DNA from: an uncultured Marvinbryantia sp.
GTDB taxonomy: Bacteria > Bacillota > Clostridia > Lachnospirales > Lachnospiraceae
DNA length: 64,000 nt
Direction of reading: 5' to 3'
NCBI RefSeq assembly: GCF_905201705.1
Contig: NZ_CAJKOX010000023.1
Coordinates: 1 to 64,000 of the forward strand
Both the position numbers and the translations under genes were made by a program. The notes below the pieces were generated by a model that worked only from the letters and a program-made list of their open reading frames with translations, was not told the DNA's origin and ran no database searches. This document shows positions 47,236 to 53,950 of the stretch, in pieces (position 1 is the stretch's first letter; each line of letters starts with the position of its first letter).

Positions 47236-48012
47236 ATGACACAGCAGGAGAGGCTGATCTATCTTATAGATTATCTGAAAAAGGAAAACGATGATTTGAA
47301 GAATATAGAGGTGCCGGATGAAGAGACGGAGCAGAAAAGACTATTGCGCTCCCTCATGAATATCCGCCCTGCGAAAGCGATCGGAAAAGATTTCCTGGAT
47401 ATACAGGATGCTTATCTGCAGGCGGAGCAAAAGAAAAAGCGTCTCATTTCTCTGGCGGATTTCGTCCCCGTGCAAAAGGGAATTTATTTGTGGCAGGGCG
47501 ATATCACAGCGCTAAAGACGGATGGAATTGTAAATGCCGCCAACAGCGCTCTTCTTGGCTGCTTTGTGCCCTGCCACGGCTGTATTGATAATGCGATCCA
47601 CTCCGCTGCAGGAATCCAGCTTCGCCTGGAGTGCGCACGTATTATGGAGGCACAGAAAACGCCGGAGCCTGTTGGAAAAGCAAAAATAACAAAAGCGTAC
47701 AATCTCCCGTGCCGCTATGTTCTGCATACAGTAGGACCTGTTATTTATGGAAGAGTGACCGATGCGGACTGCGCATCACTGGCGGATTGCTACCGCTCCT
47801 GCATGGAGCTTGCAGATGCTAATGGATTGAAAAGCATTGCATTTTGCTGCATTTCAACGGGAGAATTCCATTTTCCGAATGAGCTGGCGGCGGAAATAGC
47901 AGTACAGACGGTAAAAGAATGCCGGAAGAAAGATCAGACCGGACCGGCGGTAGTATTCAATGTTTTCAAAGACATGGATTATGAGATCTATAGGCGGCTG
48001 CTTAAAGACTGA
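47236..48012 (+). CDS. Zinc-type macrodomain ADP-ribosyl hydrolase
   Basis: The protein has 258 residues. A helical N-terminal part (about 1-75) precedes a macrodomain with GDITALKTDGIVNAANS. The insertion LLGCFVPCHGCIDNAIH supplies Cys and His ligands typical of the zinc macrodomains of S. aureus and S. pyogenes. Those enzymes remove ADP-ribose placed by SirTM sirtuins. A SirTM-like gene lies 2.5 kb downstream at 50554. In pathogens the pair sits with lipoyl carrier genes; none is seen here. The start at 47236 has GGAGGAC upstream. Confidence 0.9.
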   Translation: MTQQERLIYLIDYLKKENDDLKNIEVPDEETEQKRLLRSLMNIRPAKAIGKDFLDIQDAYLQAEQKKKRLISLADFVPVQKGIYLWQGDITALKTDGIVNAANSALLGCFVPCHGCIDNAIHSAAGIQLRLECARIMEAQKTPEPVGKAKITKAYNLPCRYVLHTVGPVIYGRVTDADCASLADCYRSCMELADANGLKSIAFCCISTGEFHFPNELAAEIAVQTVKECRKKDQTGPAVVFNVFKDMDYEIYRRLLKD

Positions 48013-48035
48013 AAGATCTTTTATGATAATTGATG

Positions 48036-48066
48036 GGGCTTGACGGCAGATTCTGCTGTCGAGCCC
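48036..48066 (+). terminator. Hairpin after the macrodomain gene
   Basis: GGGCTTGACGGCAG pairs with CTGCTGTCGAGCCC with two mismatches and a tight loop. The tail (TTGGTTAATT) is only partly T-rich. It lies between convergent genes and probably ends the macrodomain transcript. Confidence 0.6.
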
Positions 48067-48131
48067 TTGGTTAATTCATATCAAAAATAAGTTGGTATGT
48101 TAAGAGAACCCGGAAAATCCGGGGATGCCGG

Positions 48132-48485
48132 TTATTGTGAATTTTTAGCTTTGTAATTTTCGCCCCAATCCCACATGGAATCCAAAATGGGCTTGAGACT
48201 GTAACCAAGCTCTGTCAGTGTGTATTCTACATGGGGAGGAACTTCCGGGAAAACGGTACGGATAACCAGACCGCTTTCTTCCATCTGGCGAAGCTGCGCA
48301 GTCAGAACCTTCTGCGACACGTGTCCGATGGATTTTTTTAATTCTCCGAAGCGTTTGGTTCCGGGCAATAAATCCCGCAGGATCAATACTTTCCATTTAT
48401 CACTGATTAAGGTTAAAGTTGTCTCCACCGGACAATCCGGTAATGTCTTTGCCGGTTTACTGGCAATTTCTTTTGGGGTCTCCAT
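48132..48485 (-). CDS. HxlR-family transcriptional regulator
   Basis: The protein has 117 residues with the HxlR winged helix: ISDKWKVLILRDLLPGTKRFGELKK, then a wing ending PPHVEYTLTELG. One Cys lies in DCPVETT (position 18), the place where many HxlR/YodB-type proteins carry a redox- or quinone-sensing cysteine. The start at 48485 has GAGGAG upstream. It is transcribed away from a PPOX flavoprotein gene, and duplicated palindromes fill the space between. It likely represses both itself and that gene. Confidence 0.9.
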   Translation of the reverse strand: METPKEIASKPAKTLPDCPVETTLTLISDKWKVLILRDLLPGTKRFGELKKSIGHVSQKVLTAQLRQMEESGLVIRTVFPEVPPHVEYTLTELGYSLKPILDSMWDWGENYKAKNSQ

Positions 48486-48518
48486 ATAAAACACTCCTCG
48501 CTTTCATGGTATCTTATA

Positions 48519-48552
48519 GGTAACTATGGCACAATATTGTGCTTACTTTACG
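48519..48552. promoter_or_regulatory. HxlR operator copy 1
   Basis: The palindrome GCACAATATTGTGC (48529-48542) is embedded in GGTAACTAT...TTACTTTAC. The whole 34-base block recurs at 48654. This copy lies nearest the hxlR-type gene and probably mediates autorepression. Confidence 0.75.
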
Positions 48553-48653
48553 AAATGGTGGTACGGTTTTATTATAAGAGCATCAGGAAGGAAAAGCAAG
48601 CGATTCCGAACGAAAAGAGGAAAAAACAGTTCGGGAAAGCATGGTTTCCTGCT

Positions 48654-48685
48654 GGTAACTATACCACAATATTGTGCGTACTTCA
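48654..48685. promoter_or_regulatory. HxlR operator copy 2
   Basis: The block repeats copy 1 exactly 135 bases away, with GGTAACTAT, then the core palindrome CACAATATTGTG at 48665-48676, then GTACTTCAC. It lies ahead of the PPOX gene. Two matching sites between divergent genes fit cooperative or double repression. Confidence 0.75.
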
Positions 48686-48768
48686 CAGAAAAGAGAAGGA
48701 TTGCTACAATATGATCAACAAAGGCGAGAGCCAACAAACAAAATAAAACCAATTTGGAGGTAAGTACA

Positions 48769-49164
48769 ATGAAGAAAGTAATTGAATTTTTAAATGAGAA
48801 CCCGGTTCAGTATCTGGCAACCGTAGGACGTGATGGAAAAGCAAAATGCCGCCCGTTCATGTTTTCCGGAGAAATGGACGGGAAGCTGTGGTTCTGCACT
48901 AACAACACAAAGGATGTTTACAAGGATATGCTGGAGAATCCTGAGATTGAGATTTCTGTTTCCAGTCCGTCCTATGCATGGATTCGTCTGCATGGCAAGG
49001 CGGTATTTGAAAATAACATGGCTGCAAAGGAAATGTGCATCGCAAACCCGATCGTCAAGGGACAGTATCAGACCGCGGATAACCCGATTTTTGAGGTTTT
49101 CTATCTGGAAGATCCGCATGGTGTGATCGCAGATTTTTCCGGCAAGCCGCCTTATGAATTTTAA
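48769..49164 (+). CDS. Pyridoxamine 5'-phosphate oxidase-family flavoprotein
   Basis: The protein has 131 residues with a split-barrel FMN-binding fold: QYLATVGRDGKAKCRPFMFSG, LWFCTNNTKDVYKDM and SPSYAWIRLHGKA. Members bind FMN or F420 and reduce small substrates; true pyridoxamine-phosphate oxidase activity is unlikely at this size. The start at 48769 has GGAGG upstream. It is divergent from the HxlR regulator, and the truncated FMN element and ribU follow, so the group is tied to flavin. Confidence 0.88.
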   Translation: MKKVIEFLNENPVQYLATVGRDGKAKCRPFMFSGEMDGKLWFCTNNTKDVYKDMLENPEIEISVSSPSYAWIRLHGKAVFENNMAAKEMCIANPIVKGQYQTADNPIFEVFYLEDPHGVIADFSGKPPYEF

Positions 49165-49176
49165 GAAAATAAACGG

Positions 49177-49230
49177 CTGATGTGGAGAAATTCCACTACC
49201 GACGGTAATAGTCCGGATGGAAGAAGATAT
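49177..49230 (+). promoter_or_regulatory. 5'-truncated FMN riboswitch (RFN element), 3' half only
   Basis: The sequence from GATGTGGAGAAATTCC through CGACGGTAATAGTCCGG and GAAGAAGAT matches the conserved 3' half of the RFN aptamer (the last two arms and closing strand). The 5' half, with its GGGCAGGG...CCGGCGG block, is absent. Only 12-13 bases separate the element from the stop codon of the upstream gene. It precedes a riboflavin transporter gene, the classic place for this switch. A deletion probably removed the first half, so FMN binding is doubtful. Confidence 0.7.
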
Positions 49231-49235
49231 GACAG

Positions 49236-49274
49236 GAGAAGCCCCGCAGAAAAAGAACCTGCGGGGATCTTCTC
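49236..49274 (+). terminator. Hairpin of the former riboswitch expression platform
   Basis: CCCCGCAG (49242-49249) pairs with CTGCGGGG (49259-49266). GAGAAG (49236-49241) and CTTCTC (49269-49274) extend the stem around a two-base bulge. The ATCTTCT at 49267-49273 could also pair with AGAAGAT at 49222-49228, as in an antiterminator. No long T-run follows. Confidence 0.6.
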
Positions 49275-49306
49275 TTAAGCACAATCATATCTCATACAGG
49301 AGAATT

Positions 49307-49927
49307 ATGAGTAAAACGATATCATTATCAGTAAAAAAACAGAATACAACACCAGCAGTAAGAAAAATCACTATGACGGCCATGCTTGCCGCAATATCGT
49401 ATATTATGGCTTTTGCGGAATTTCCGGTGCCGCTTTCGCCGCCTTTCGCAAGAATGGATTTATCTGATTTTCCCGCTCTGATCGGGGCATTTGCATTTGG
49501 CCCGTCTATCGGAGTGATGATTGAACTTGTAAAAAACGGCCTTCAGTTGTTATCAACTTCTACAGGAGGCGTGGGAGAGCTTGCCAATTTTCTGATGGGT
49601 TCCTCTTATGTCCTGACTGCGGGCCTTATCTATAAATGGCATAAAACGAAAAAAACAGCAGTGGTTTCCTGCATTGTCGGGAGTGTAGTCATGGGGATTA
49701 CGGCAGCGATTGCAAATTATTTTATCCTGCTTCCCATGTTTGAAGGGTTTATGCCAATGGATCAGCTCATTGAATCTTTCGGAATGTTTATTCCGTTTAT
49801 TAATACGAAACTGGATGTTGTATTATATAATGCTTTTCCATTTAACCTGTTAAAGGGACTGGTGATCGGAGCGTTTACTATAATGGTTTATAAGCGCCTG
49901 GTACCTGTGCTGAAGGGGAACCGTTGA
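49307..49927 (+). CDS. ribU: RibU, riboflavin-specific S component of an ECF transporter
   Basis: The protein has 206 residues and five or six membrane helices. It opens with RKITMTAMLAAISYIMAF, typical of ECF S components. It then shows FPVPLSPPFARMDLSDFPALIGAFAFGP, the conserved region of RibU. The protein captures riboflavin and works with a shared EcfAAT module encoded elsewhere. The start at 49307 has AGGAG upstream. The preceding RFN remnant supports the assignment. The next gene codes for an FMN-type protein. Confidence 0.92.
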   Translation: MSKTISLSVKKQNTTPAVRKITMTAMLAAISYIMAFAEFPVPLSPPFARMDLSDFPALIGAFAFGPSIGVMIELVKNGLQLLSTSTGGVGELANFLMGSSYVLTAGLIYKWHKTKKTAVVSCIVGSVVMGITAAIANYFILLPMFEGFMPMDQLIESFGMFIPFINTKLDVVLYNAFPFNLLKGLVIGAFTIMVYKRLVPVLKGNR

Positions 49928-49941
49928 AAGGAGTGCTTCAA

Positions 49942-50547
49942 ATGCAGACAAAAGATTATTTGAGATTACTGGTGGAGCAGATACATTCTGCTGTGATTGC
50001 AACGATCGGCGCTGACGGACATCCGCAGACCCGTGTGATTGATATGATGCTGTGGGATGACAAGGGAGTCTACTTCCTGACAGCAAAAGGAAAGGCATTT
50101 TATGAACAGTTGATGAAGCAGAAATATATTTCCCTGTCTGCCACAAAGGATAAATATTCTATTTCATTGCGGGGAGAGGTTACCAATATAGGAAGTGAAA
50201 AGCTGGATGAGATTTTTGAAAAGAATCCTTATATGCAGCAGATCTATCCGGAAGATACCCGCAGTGCGCTGGAGGTTTTTGCGGTTTATGAAGCGGAAGG
50301 GGAGTTTTTTGACATCAGCGATCCTTCCTGTGTGACGCGGGACAGCTTTGTGGTTGGAAATATTCAGAAGAAGCAGGGAGGCTATTTTGTGGGTGAGGGA
50401 TGTATCGGCTGTAAGTTATGTTACTCTGTCTGTCCACAGAAATGTATTGATATTTCCCAAAAACCAGTTGTGATCGCTCAGAATCACTGCCTGCACTGTG
50501 GGCGTTGCGCGGAAATCTGTCCGAAACAGGTAATTGAAAAGAGGTGA
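49942..50547 (+). CDS. PPOX-fold flavoprotein fused to a 2[4Fe-4S] ferredoxin
   Basis: The protein has 201 residues. The first 135 form an FMN split barrel (IHSAVIATIGADGHPQTRVIDM). The end carries two cysteine clusters, CIGCKLCYSVCP and CLHCGRCAEICP, each binding a [4Fe-4S] centre. Such fusions pass electrons between ferredoxin and flavin in anaerobes; the substrate is unknown. The start at 49942 has AAAGGAG upstream and follows ribU by 14 bases, so the two are probably co-transcribed. A supply of flavin next to a user of flavin makes sense. Confidence 0.9.
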   Translation: MQTKDYLRLLVEQIHSAVIATIGADGHPQTRVIDMMLWDDKGVYFLTAKGKAFYEQLMKQKYISLSATKDKYSISLRGEVTNIGSEKLDEIFEKNPYMQQIYPEDTRSALEVFAVYEAEGEFFDISDPSCVTRDSFVVGNIQKKQGGYFVGEGCIGCKLCYSVCPQKCIDISQKPVVIAQNHCLHCGRCAEICPKQVIEKR

Positions 50548-50553
50548 TATTTT

Positions 50554-51480
50554 GTGTTTTCAAAGATTTTGACAAAGAAATCTACAGAAAGCTACTCACA
50601 GCAGATTGAACAATTACAAATAGAGTTTCGGCAGGCGGATGCAGTGCTGATCGGGGCAGGTTCCGGTCTTTCCGCTTCGGCCGGATTTACTTACGGCGGG
50701 GAGCGTTTCCAAAAATATTTTGGAGATTTTGCAGAAAAGTATGGGATCCGTGATATGTATTCCGGCGGGTTTTACCCGTATTCTTCTCCTGAGGAATATT
50801 GGGCATGGTGGAGCCGTCATATTTATTATAACCGTTATGTAGACATTCCAAAACCGGTTTATCAGAAATTGCTGGAAACTGTGAAAGACAAGGACTATTT
50901 CGTGCTTACAACGAACGTGGATCATTGTTTTCAGAAAGCGGGATTTGACAAAAAGAGATTGTTTTATACCCAGGGAGATTACGGGCTGTGGCAATGTTCC
51001 GACCCATGTCATGAAAAAACATACGACAATAAAGAAACTGTTCTGCAAATGCTGAAAGAACAAAACAATATGCGGATTCCATCTGAACTGGTTCCTCATT
51101 GTCCTGTATGCGGAAAACCAATGACTATGAATTTGCGCTGCGATAATACTTTTGTGCAGGATGAAGGCTGGTATGCCGCACAGGGCAGATATTCAGATTT
51201 TGTGCGCCGGCATGAAGGATTAAGAGTACTTTATCTTGAATTGGGGGTTGGAGCCAATACTCCCGGCATAGTGAAATTTTCTTTCTGGCGTATGACGGCA
51301 GAGAGCCCAAAGGCGGTCTATGCCTGCATCAATTATGGAGAAGCCTGCGCACCAGCGGAAATCAGAGAACGCTCTATCTGTATTAATGGAGACATTGGGA
51401 AGGTACTCGGACAACTACGAGACAGACAACAGGAGCAATCAGAAAGACCTTGTTGCGAGCAAAAAGTCAAAATTACTTGA
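50554..51480 (+). CDS. SirTM-like sirtuin, probable protein ADP-ribosyltransferase
   Basis: The protein has 308 residues. The NAD pocket reads LIGAGSGLSASAGFTYGGERFQKYF, with the extended GG-E-RF form of macrodomain-linked sirtuins. The motif TTNVDHCFQKAGF replaces TQNID-LH. The zinc site uses CSDPC and CPVCGKP. The SirTM class transfers ADP-ribose to lipoylated GcvH-like carriers in S. aureus and S. pyogenes rather than deacylating. A zinc macrodomain gene lies 2.5 kb upstream. The GTG start has GAGGTGAT upstream, six bases after the PPOX-ferredoxin gene. The acceptor protein here is unknown. Confidence 0.88.
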   Translation: MFSKILTKKSTESYSQQIEQLQIEFRQADAVLIGAGSGLSASAGFTYGGERFQKYFGDFAEKYGIRDMYSGGFYPYSSPEEYWAWWSRHIYYNRYVDIPKPVYQKLLETVKDKDYFVLTTNVDHCFQKAGFDKKRLFYTQGDYGLWQCSDPCHEKTYDNKETVLQMLKEQNNMRIPSELVPHCPVCGKPMTMNLRCDNTFVQDEGWYAAQGRYSDFVRRHEGLRVLYLELGVGANTPGIVKFSFWRMTAESPKAVYACINYGEACAPAEIRERSICINGDIGKVLGQLRDRQQEQSERPCCEQKVKIT

Positions 51481-51543
51481 AATGTTGATACAACGTTTGA
51501 AATGTATCTAAAAACAGAACTCTATCAAGAGAAAAGACGATAA

Positions 51544-51586
51544 AAGTCAAGAAAATATTGACTTCTGGAATCCTCCTGAATATAAT
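51544..51586 (+). promoter_or_regulatory. Consensus promoter with overlapping operator for the XRE module
   Basis: TTGACT (51558) and TATAAT (51581) are 17 bases apart, a near-perfect sigma-A promoter. A perfect dyad, AAGTCAA (51544-51550) and TTGACTT (51558-51564), overlaps the -35 box and is a likely binding site for the XRE protein encoded downstream. Confidence 0.8.
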
Positions 51587-51637
51587 GAAGGTGTATAAGG
51601 GAGAATAATACTCTAAATTATGCTGGAGGTAGCTGTG

Positions 51638-52012
51638 ATGGTAAATATGAATGAGATTATCAGTAACAATATTATAAATATTATGAAGCAGAGTGAAAAA
51701 AAGCAGGTTGACCTCGCAGGTTATCTGGGGGTGTCTAAGCAGATTGTAAGCAAGATGCTTAGTGGTGCAAGAATAATTAATGCTATTGAACTGCAGAAAA
51801 TATCAGAATTTCTTAATGTTTCCATGGAAAGTCTGGTTAAGGTTCCAGAGGTTATTCCGGAAACAAATGCAGTAAAAGCATTTATGGGTAAAGTGGAATC
51901 TCGGGAAGCAAAAGAAGGACTGAAAATTGCAGATGAGATTGCAGATCTTATTTGTTTTTATGCACGTACTCGTGAAAATGCTGAGGAAATGATGAAGCCA
52001 TGGGAGGCGTAA
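51638..52012 (+). CDS. XRE-family helix-turn-helix regulator
   Basis: The protein has 124 residues. The N-terminal HTH reads QVDLAGYLGVSKQIVSKMLSGARIINAIELQKISEFLNV. A charged helical tail follows (about 75-124). The start at 51638 has GGAGGT upstream. It is followed after four bases by an ImmA/IrrE protease gene. In ICEBs1-like elements such a protease cleaves the paired XRE repressor to release gene expression. Codons are AT-rich, unlike the genes to the left, which suggests transfer. Confidence 0.9.
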   Translation: MVNMNEIISNNIINIMKQSEKKQVDLAGYLGVSKQIVSKMLSGARIINAIELQKISEFLNVSMESLVKVPEVIPETNAVKAFMGKVESREAKEGLKIADEIADLICFYARTRENAEEMMKPWEA

Positions 52013-52016
52013 AGTT

Positions 52017-52835
52017 ATGTGCCGGGTTTTGGATAACAGTCTGTTTGTTAGAGACAGAAAAAAATACATAAAAATAAGTGAATGTGCAACAAGCTTCAAT
52101 TCACTTTATAATAAAAACAATATTATCCAGGATGATATTTTTAATGTGTTGGAGAATTATGCGGCGCGTCACGATATGCCATTTGATATGTTGAGATATC
52201 CAATTGGAGATGCGGAATTATGCGCATGTACATTTATTCGCCAGGGGCGTATGTTTGTAATGATTAATTCATCTCTGCCATTATCGAAGCAAATCTTTGC
52301 AGCAGCACATGAGTTGTATCATATTTATTGTTATTTTGAAGAAAACGATCCAGTTTTGTTACAATCAGGTTCAATCCTGGAATCTGATACCATAGATGAG
52401 GAAGCAAAAGAAATTGAGGATATGGCAGCAAATGCTTTTGCTGCGATTTTATTGGCACCAAAGGACCGCCTTGATGAACAGACAGGTGTGTATAATTTAT
52501 CCTATAAGAACATTTCTGTACAAACAGTGCTTAAAATAATGGATATTTTTGCAATTCCATACAAGGCTGCAGTGCTTCGGCTTTTTGAAGAGGATAAAAT
52601 TGATATAAAGGCGGCAAGGATGTTATTGCAGATTGATGTGACAGAAATTGAAAAACAAATGGAGCTTACAGGAAAAGCTGCAAGATGGCAGGAAATTCCT
52701 AATAATTTCATTAGATTTGGGAGTTTATCAGAGCTTATGTACGATGTTGAACAATTTGAAGCAGTTCGTGATGAACGATTAGAGAGTGATAAGATCAGAT
52801 TAGATGAAATTGTAAAACGTTTAAGAAAACAGTGA
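52017..52835 (+). CDS. ImmA/IrrE-family metallopeptidase
   Basis: The protein has 272 residues. The zinc motif HELYH is at about 98-102 in KQIFAAAHELYHIYCYF, with a downstream Glu in EEAKEIEDMAANAFAA. The C-terminal 120 residues are helical and of unknown role. The ribosome site GGAGG lies at the end of the XRE gene. The likely substrate is that XRE protein or the product of the next gene. The gene is AT-rich, like its neighbours. Confidence 0.9.
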   Translation: MCRVLDNSLFVRDRKKYIKISECATSFNSLYNKNNIIQDDIFNVLENYAARHDMPFDMLRYPIGDAELCACTFIRQGRMFVMINSSLPLSKQIFAAAHELYHIYCYFEENDPVLLQSGSILESDTIDEEAKEIEDMAANAFAAILLAPKDRLDEQTGVYNLSYKNISVQTVLKIMDIFAIPYKAAVLRLFEEDKIDIKAARMLLQIDVTEIEKQMELTGKAARWQEIPNNFIRFGSLSELMYDVEQFEAVRDERLESDKIRLDEIVKRLRKQ

Positions 52836-52845
52836 GGTAATGTCT

Positions 52846-53651
52846 ATGGGAGTTGACAAGAAATATGCCTTGCTGGATACGGACTTTTTGTACAAATCGC
52901 ATGTAGCAAGAAATGCAGCGAACCACACCTTAACAGATTTTGTAATAGAGTTTACGGATTATGAGTTTTTCTGTCACGAAATGATTAAAGAGGAACTGAC
53001 CAGACACGAAGTGGTTCCTGATCCGAACCCATGGCTCGAAGATAAAATTCAGAGCGGAACAGTAAAATATATTCAGACCGTGACATAGTAACAGAACTTG
53101 GAAAAATATATGGCACATCTGCAACAAGTATGTATCTAACATTGTTACAGATAAGTTGTGATACATTTAATACTGGATTTTTCGAAAAATACTATGGCTC
53201 GATGAGTGATATAGATAATTTGGAAGATGTGGAAATATTTCTTGCAGTATTAAAAACATGCGATGATGGTGTTCCTTCTCAGAATGGTTTGGGAGAGAAA
53301 AAGACCTACGTACTAATCCAAATGATGGAGATTATTCATAGTAATCGGGTATATGTATTTTGTTCTGACGATTTCAGAGCAAGGCGAAGTATAGCCGGTT
53401 TAACAAAGCCTGTTCATTGTATTAGTATTTTAGGAGTTTTTTATAAGTTGATGAAGATGGGGCATGACAAATCCGAAATGCAGGAATATTACAATAGGTT
53501 GTCTGCCTTTTTGAAGAATCAGACGGAGTATAGGGTTTGGTCTGCATCAGGACATCAACGTATAAGAGTGCCTATACAGCAGGTGCTTGATGATCTATAT
53601 GATGGAAAATTTCAAATGTTAAGAAATGGAGATCTGCAATACATAAAGTAA
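52846..53651 (+). pseudogene. PIN-like protein split by a single-base frameshift
   Basis: Two frames read as one protein of about 268 residues. The first (from 52846) has KKYALLDTDFLYKSHVA, an acidic PIN-type start, and ends at TAG 53086. The second can be read back to about 53061 (KIYSDRDIVTELGKIYG) and runs to 53651 with VYVFCSDDFRARRSIAGL. Loss of one A in the run at 53064-53067 explains the break. PIN domains are nucleases; with XRE and ImmA it would make a three-gene toxin-type module. Whether the shift is real decay, a sequencing error or programmed is open. The start has GAGGT seven bases away. Confidence 0.7.
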
Positions 53652-53679
53652 TGCGTCATATAGTATGAATAGTAGTAAG

Positions 53680-53709
53680 CCCTGAGAGAGTAATCTTTTA
53701 GGGATTTTC
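53680..53709 (+). terminator. Weak hairpin after the PIN-like gene
   Basis: CCCT (53680-53683) pairs with AGGG (53700-53703), with an inner AGA/TCT pair, and ATTTTCTT follows. It is short but well placed to end the AT-rich module. Confidence 0.4.
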
Positions 53710-53802
53710 TTATGCAGAAATTTCTATATGTTGAGAAAAGCAGATACAGGGGGCGAGATCTATTTCCTGCAGATCGCGGCCCCTGTTGTATATGGTGACC
53801 TT

Positions 53803-53949
53803 TCAGGGATTATACAGGATCATGTGCAGAATCGTGGTTTCGGCTCCGGCATTTCGATAAGAGTGAATCGTATCACCCCTGAATCGTATACTCTCTCCTT
53901 TTGTGACGGAAAATTGTTCATCGTCAATTCCTATTTCCATCTGAATCTT
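53803..53949 (-). pseudogene. Relic of a cupin-domain regulator, C-terminal end
   Basis: On the minus strand, 45 residues from 53940 to a stop at 53803 read IGIDDEQFSVTKGESI ... GDTIHSYRNAGAETTILHMIL. This is the last strand set of a cupin, as found at the end of XRE-cupin regulators. No helix-turn-helix or first cupin half exists, because the P-type ATPase gene ends immediately upstream. The fragment probably remains from an insertion or deletion. The rest of the 53652-53950 gap shows only the weak hairpin at 53680. Confidence 0.65.
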
Positions 53950-53950
53950 T

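Noticed and set aside
48526..48714. 62-codon open frame between the HxlR and PPOX genes
   Set aside because: Its internal repeat (QYCAYF twice) is simply the duplicated operator read in frame.
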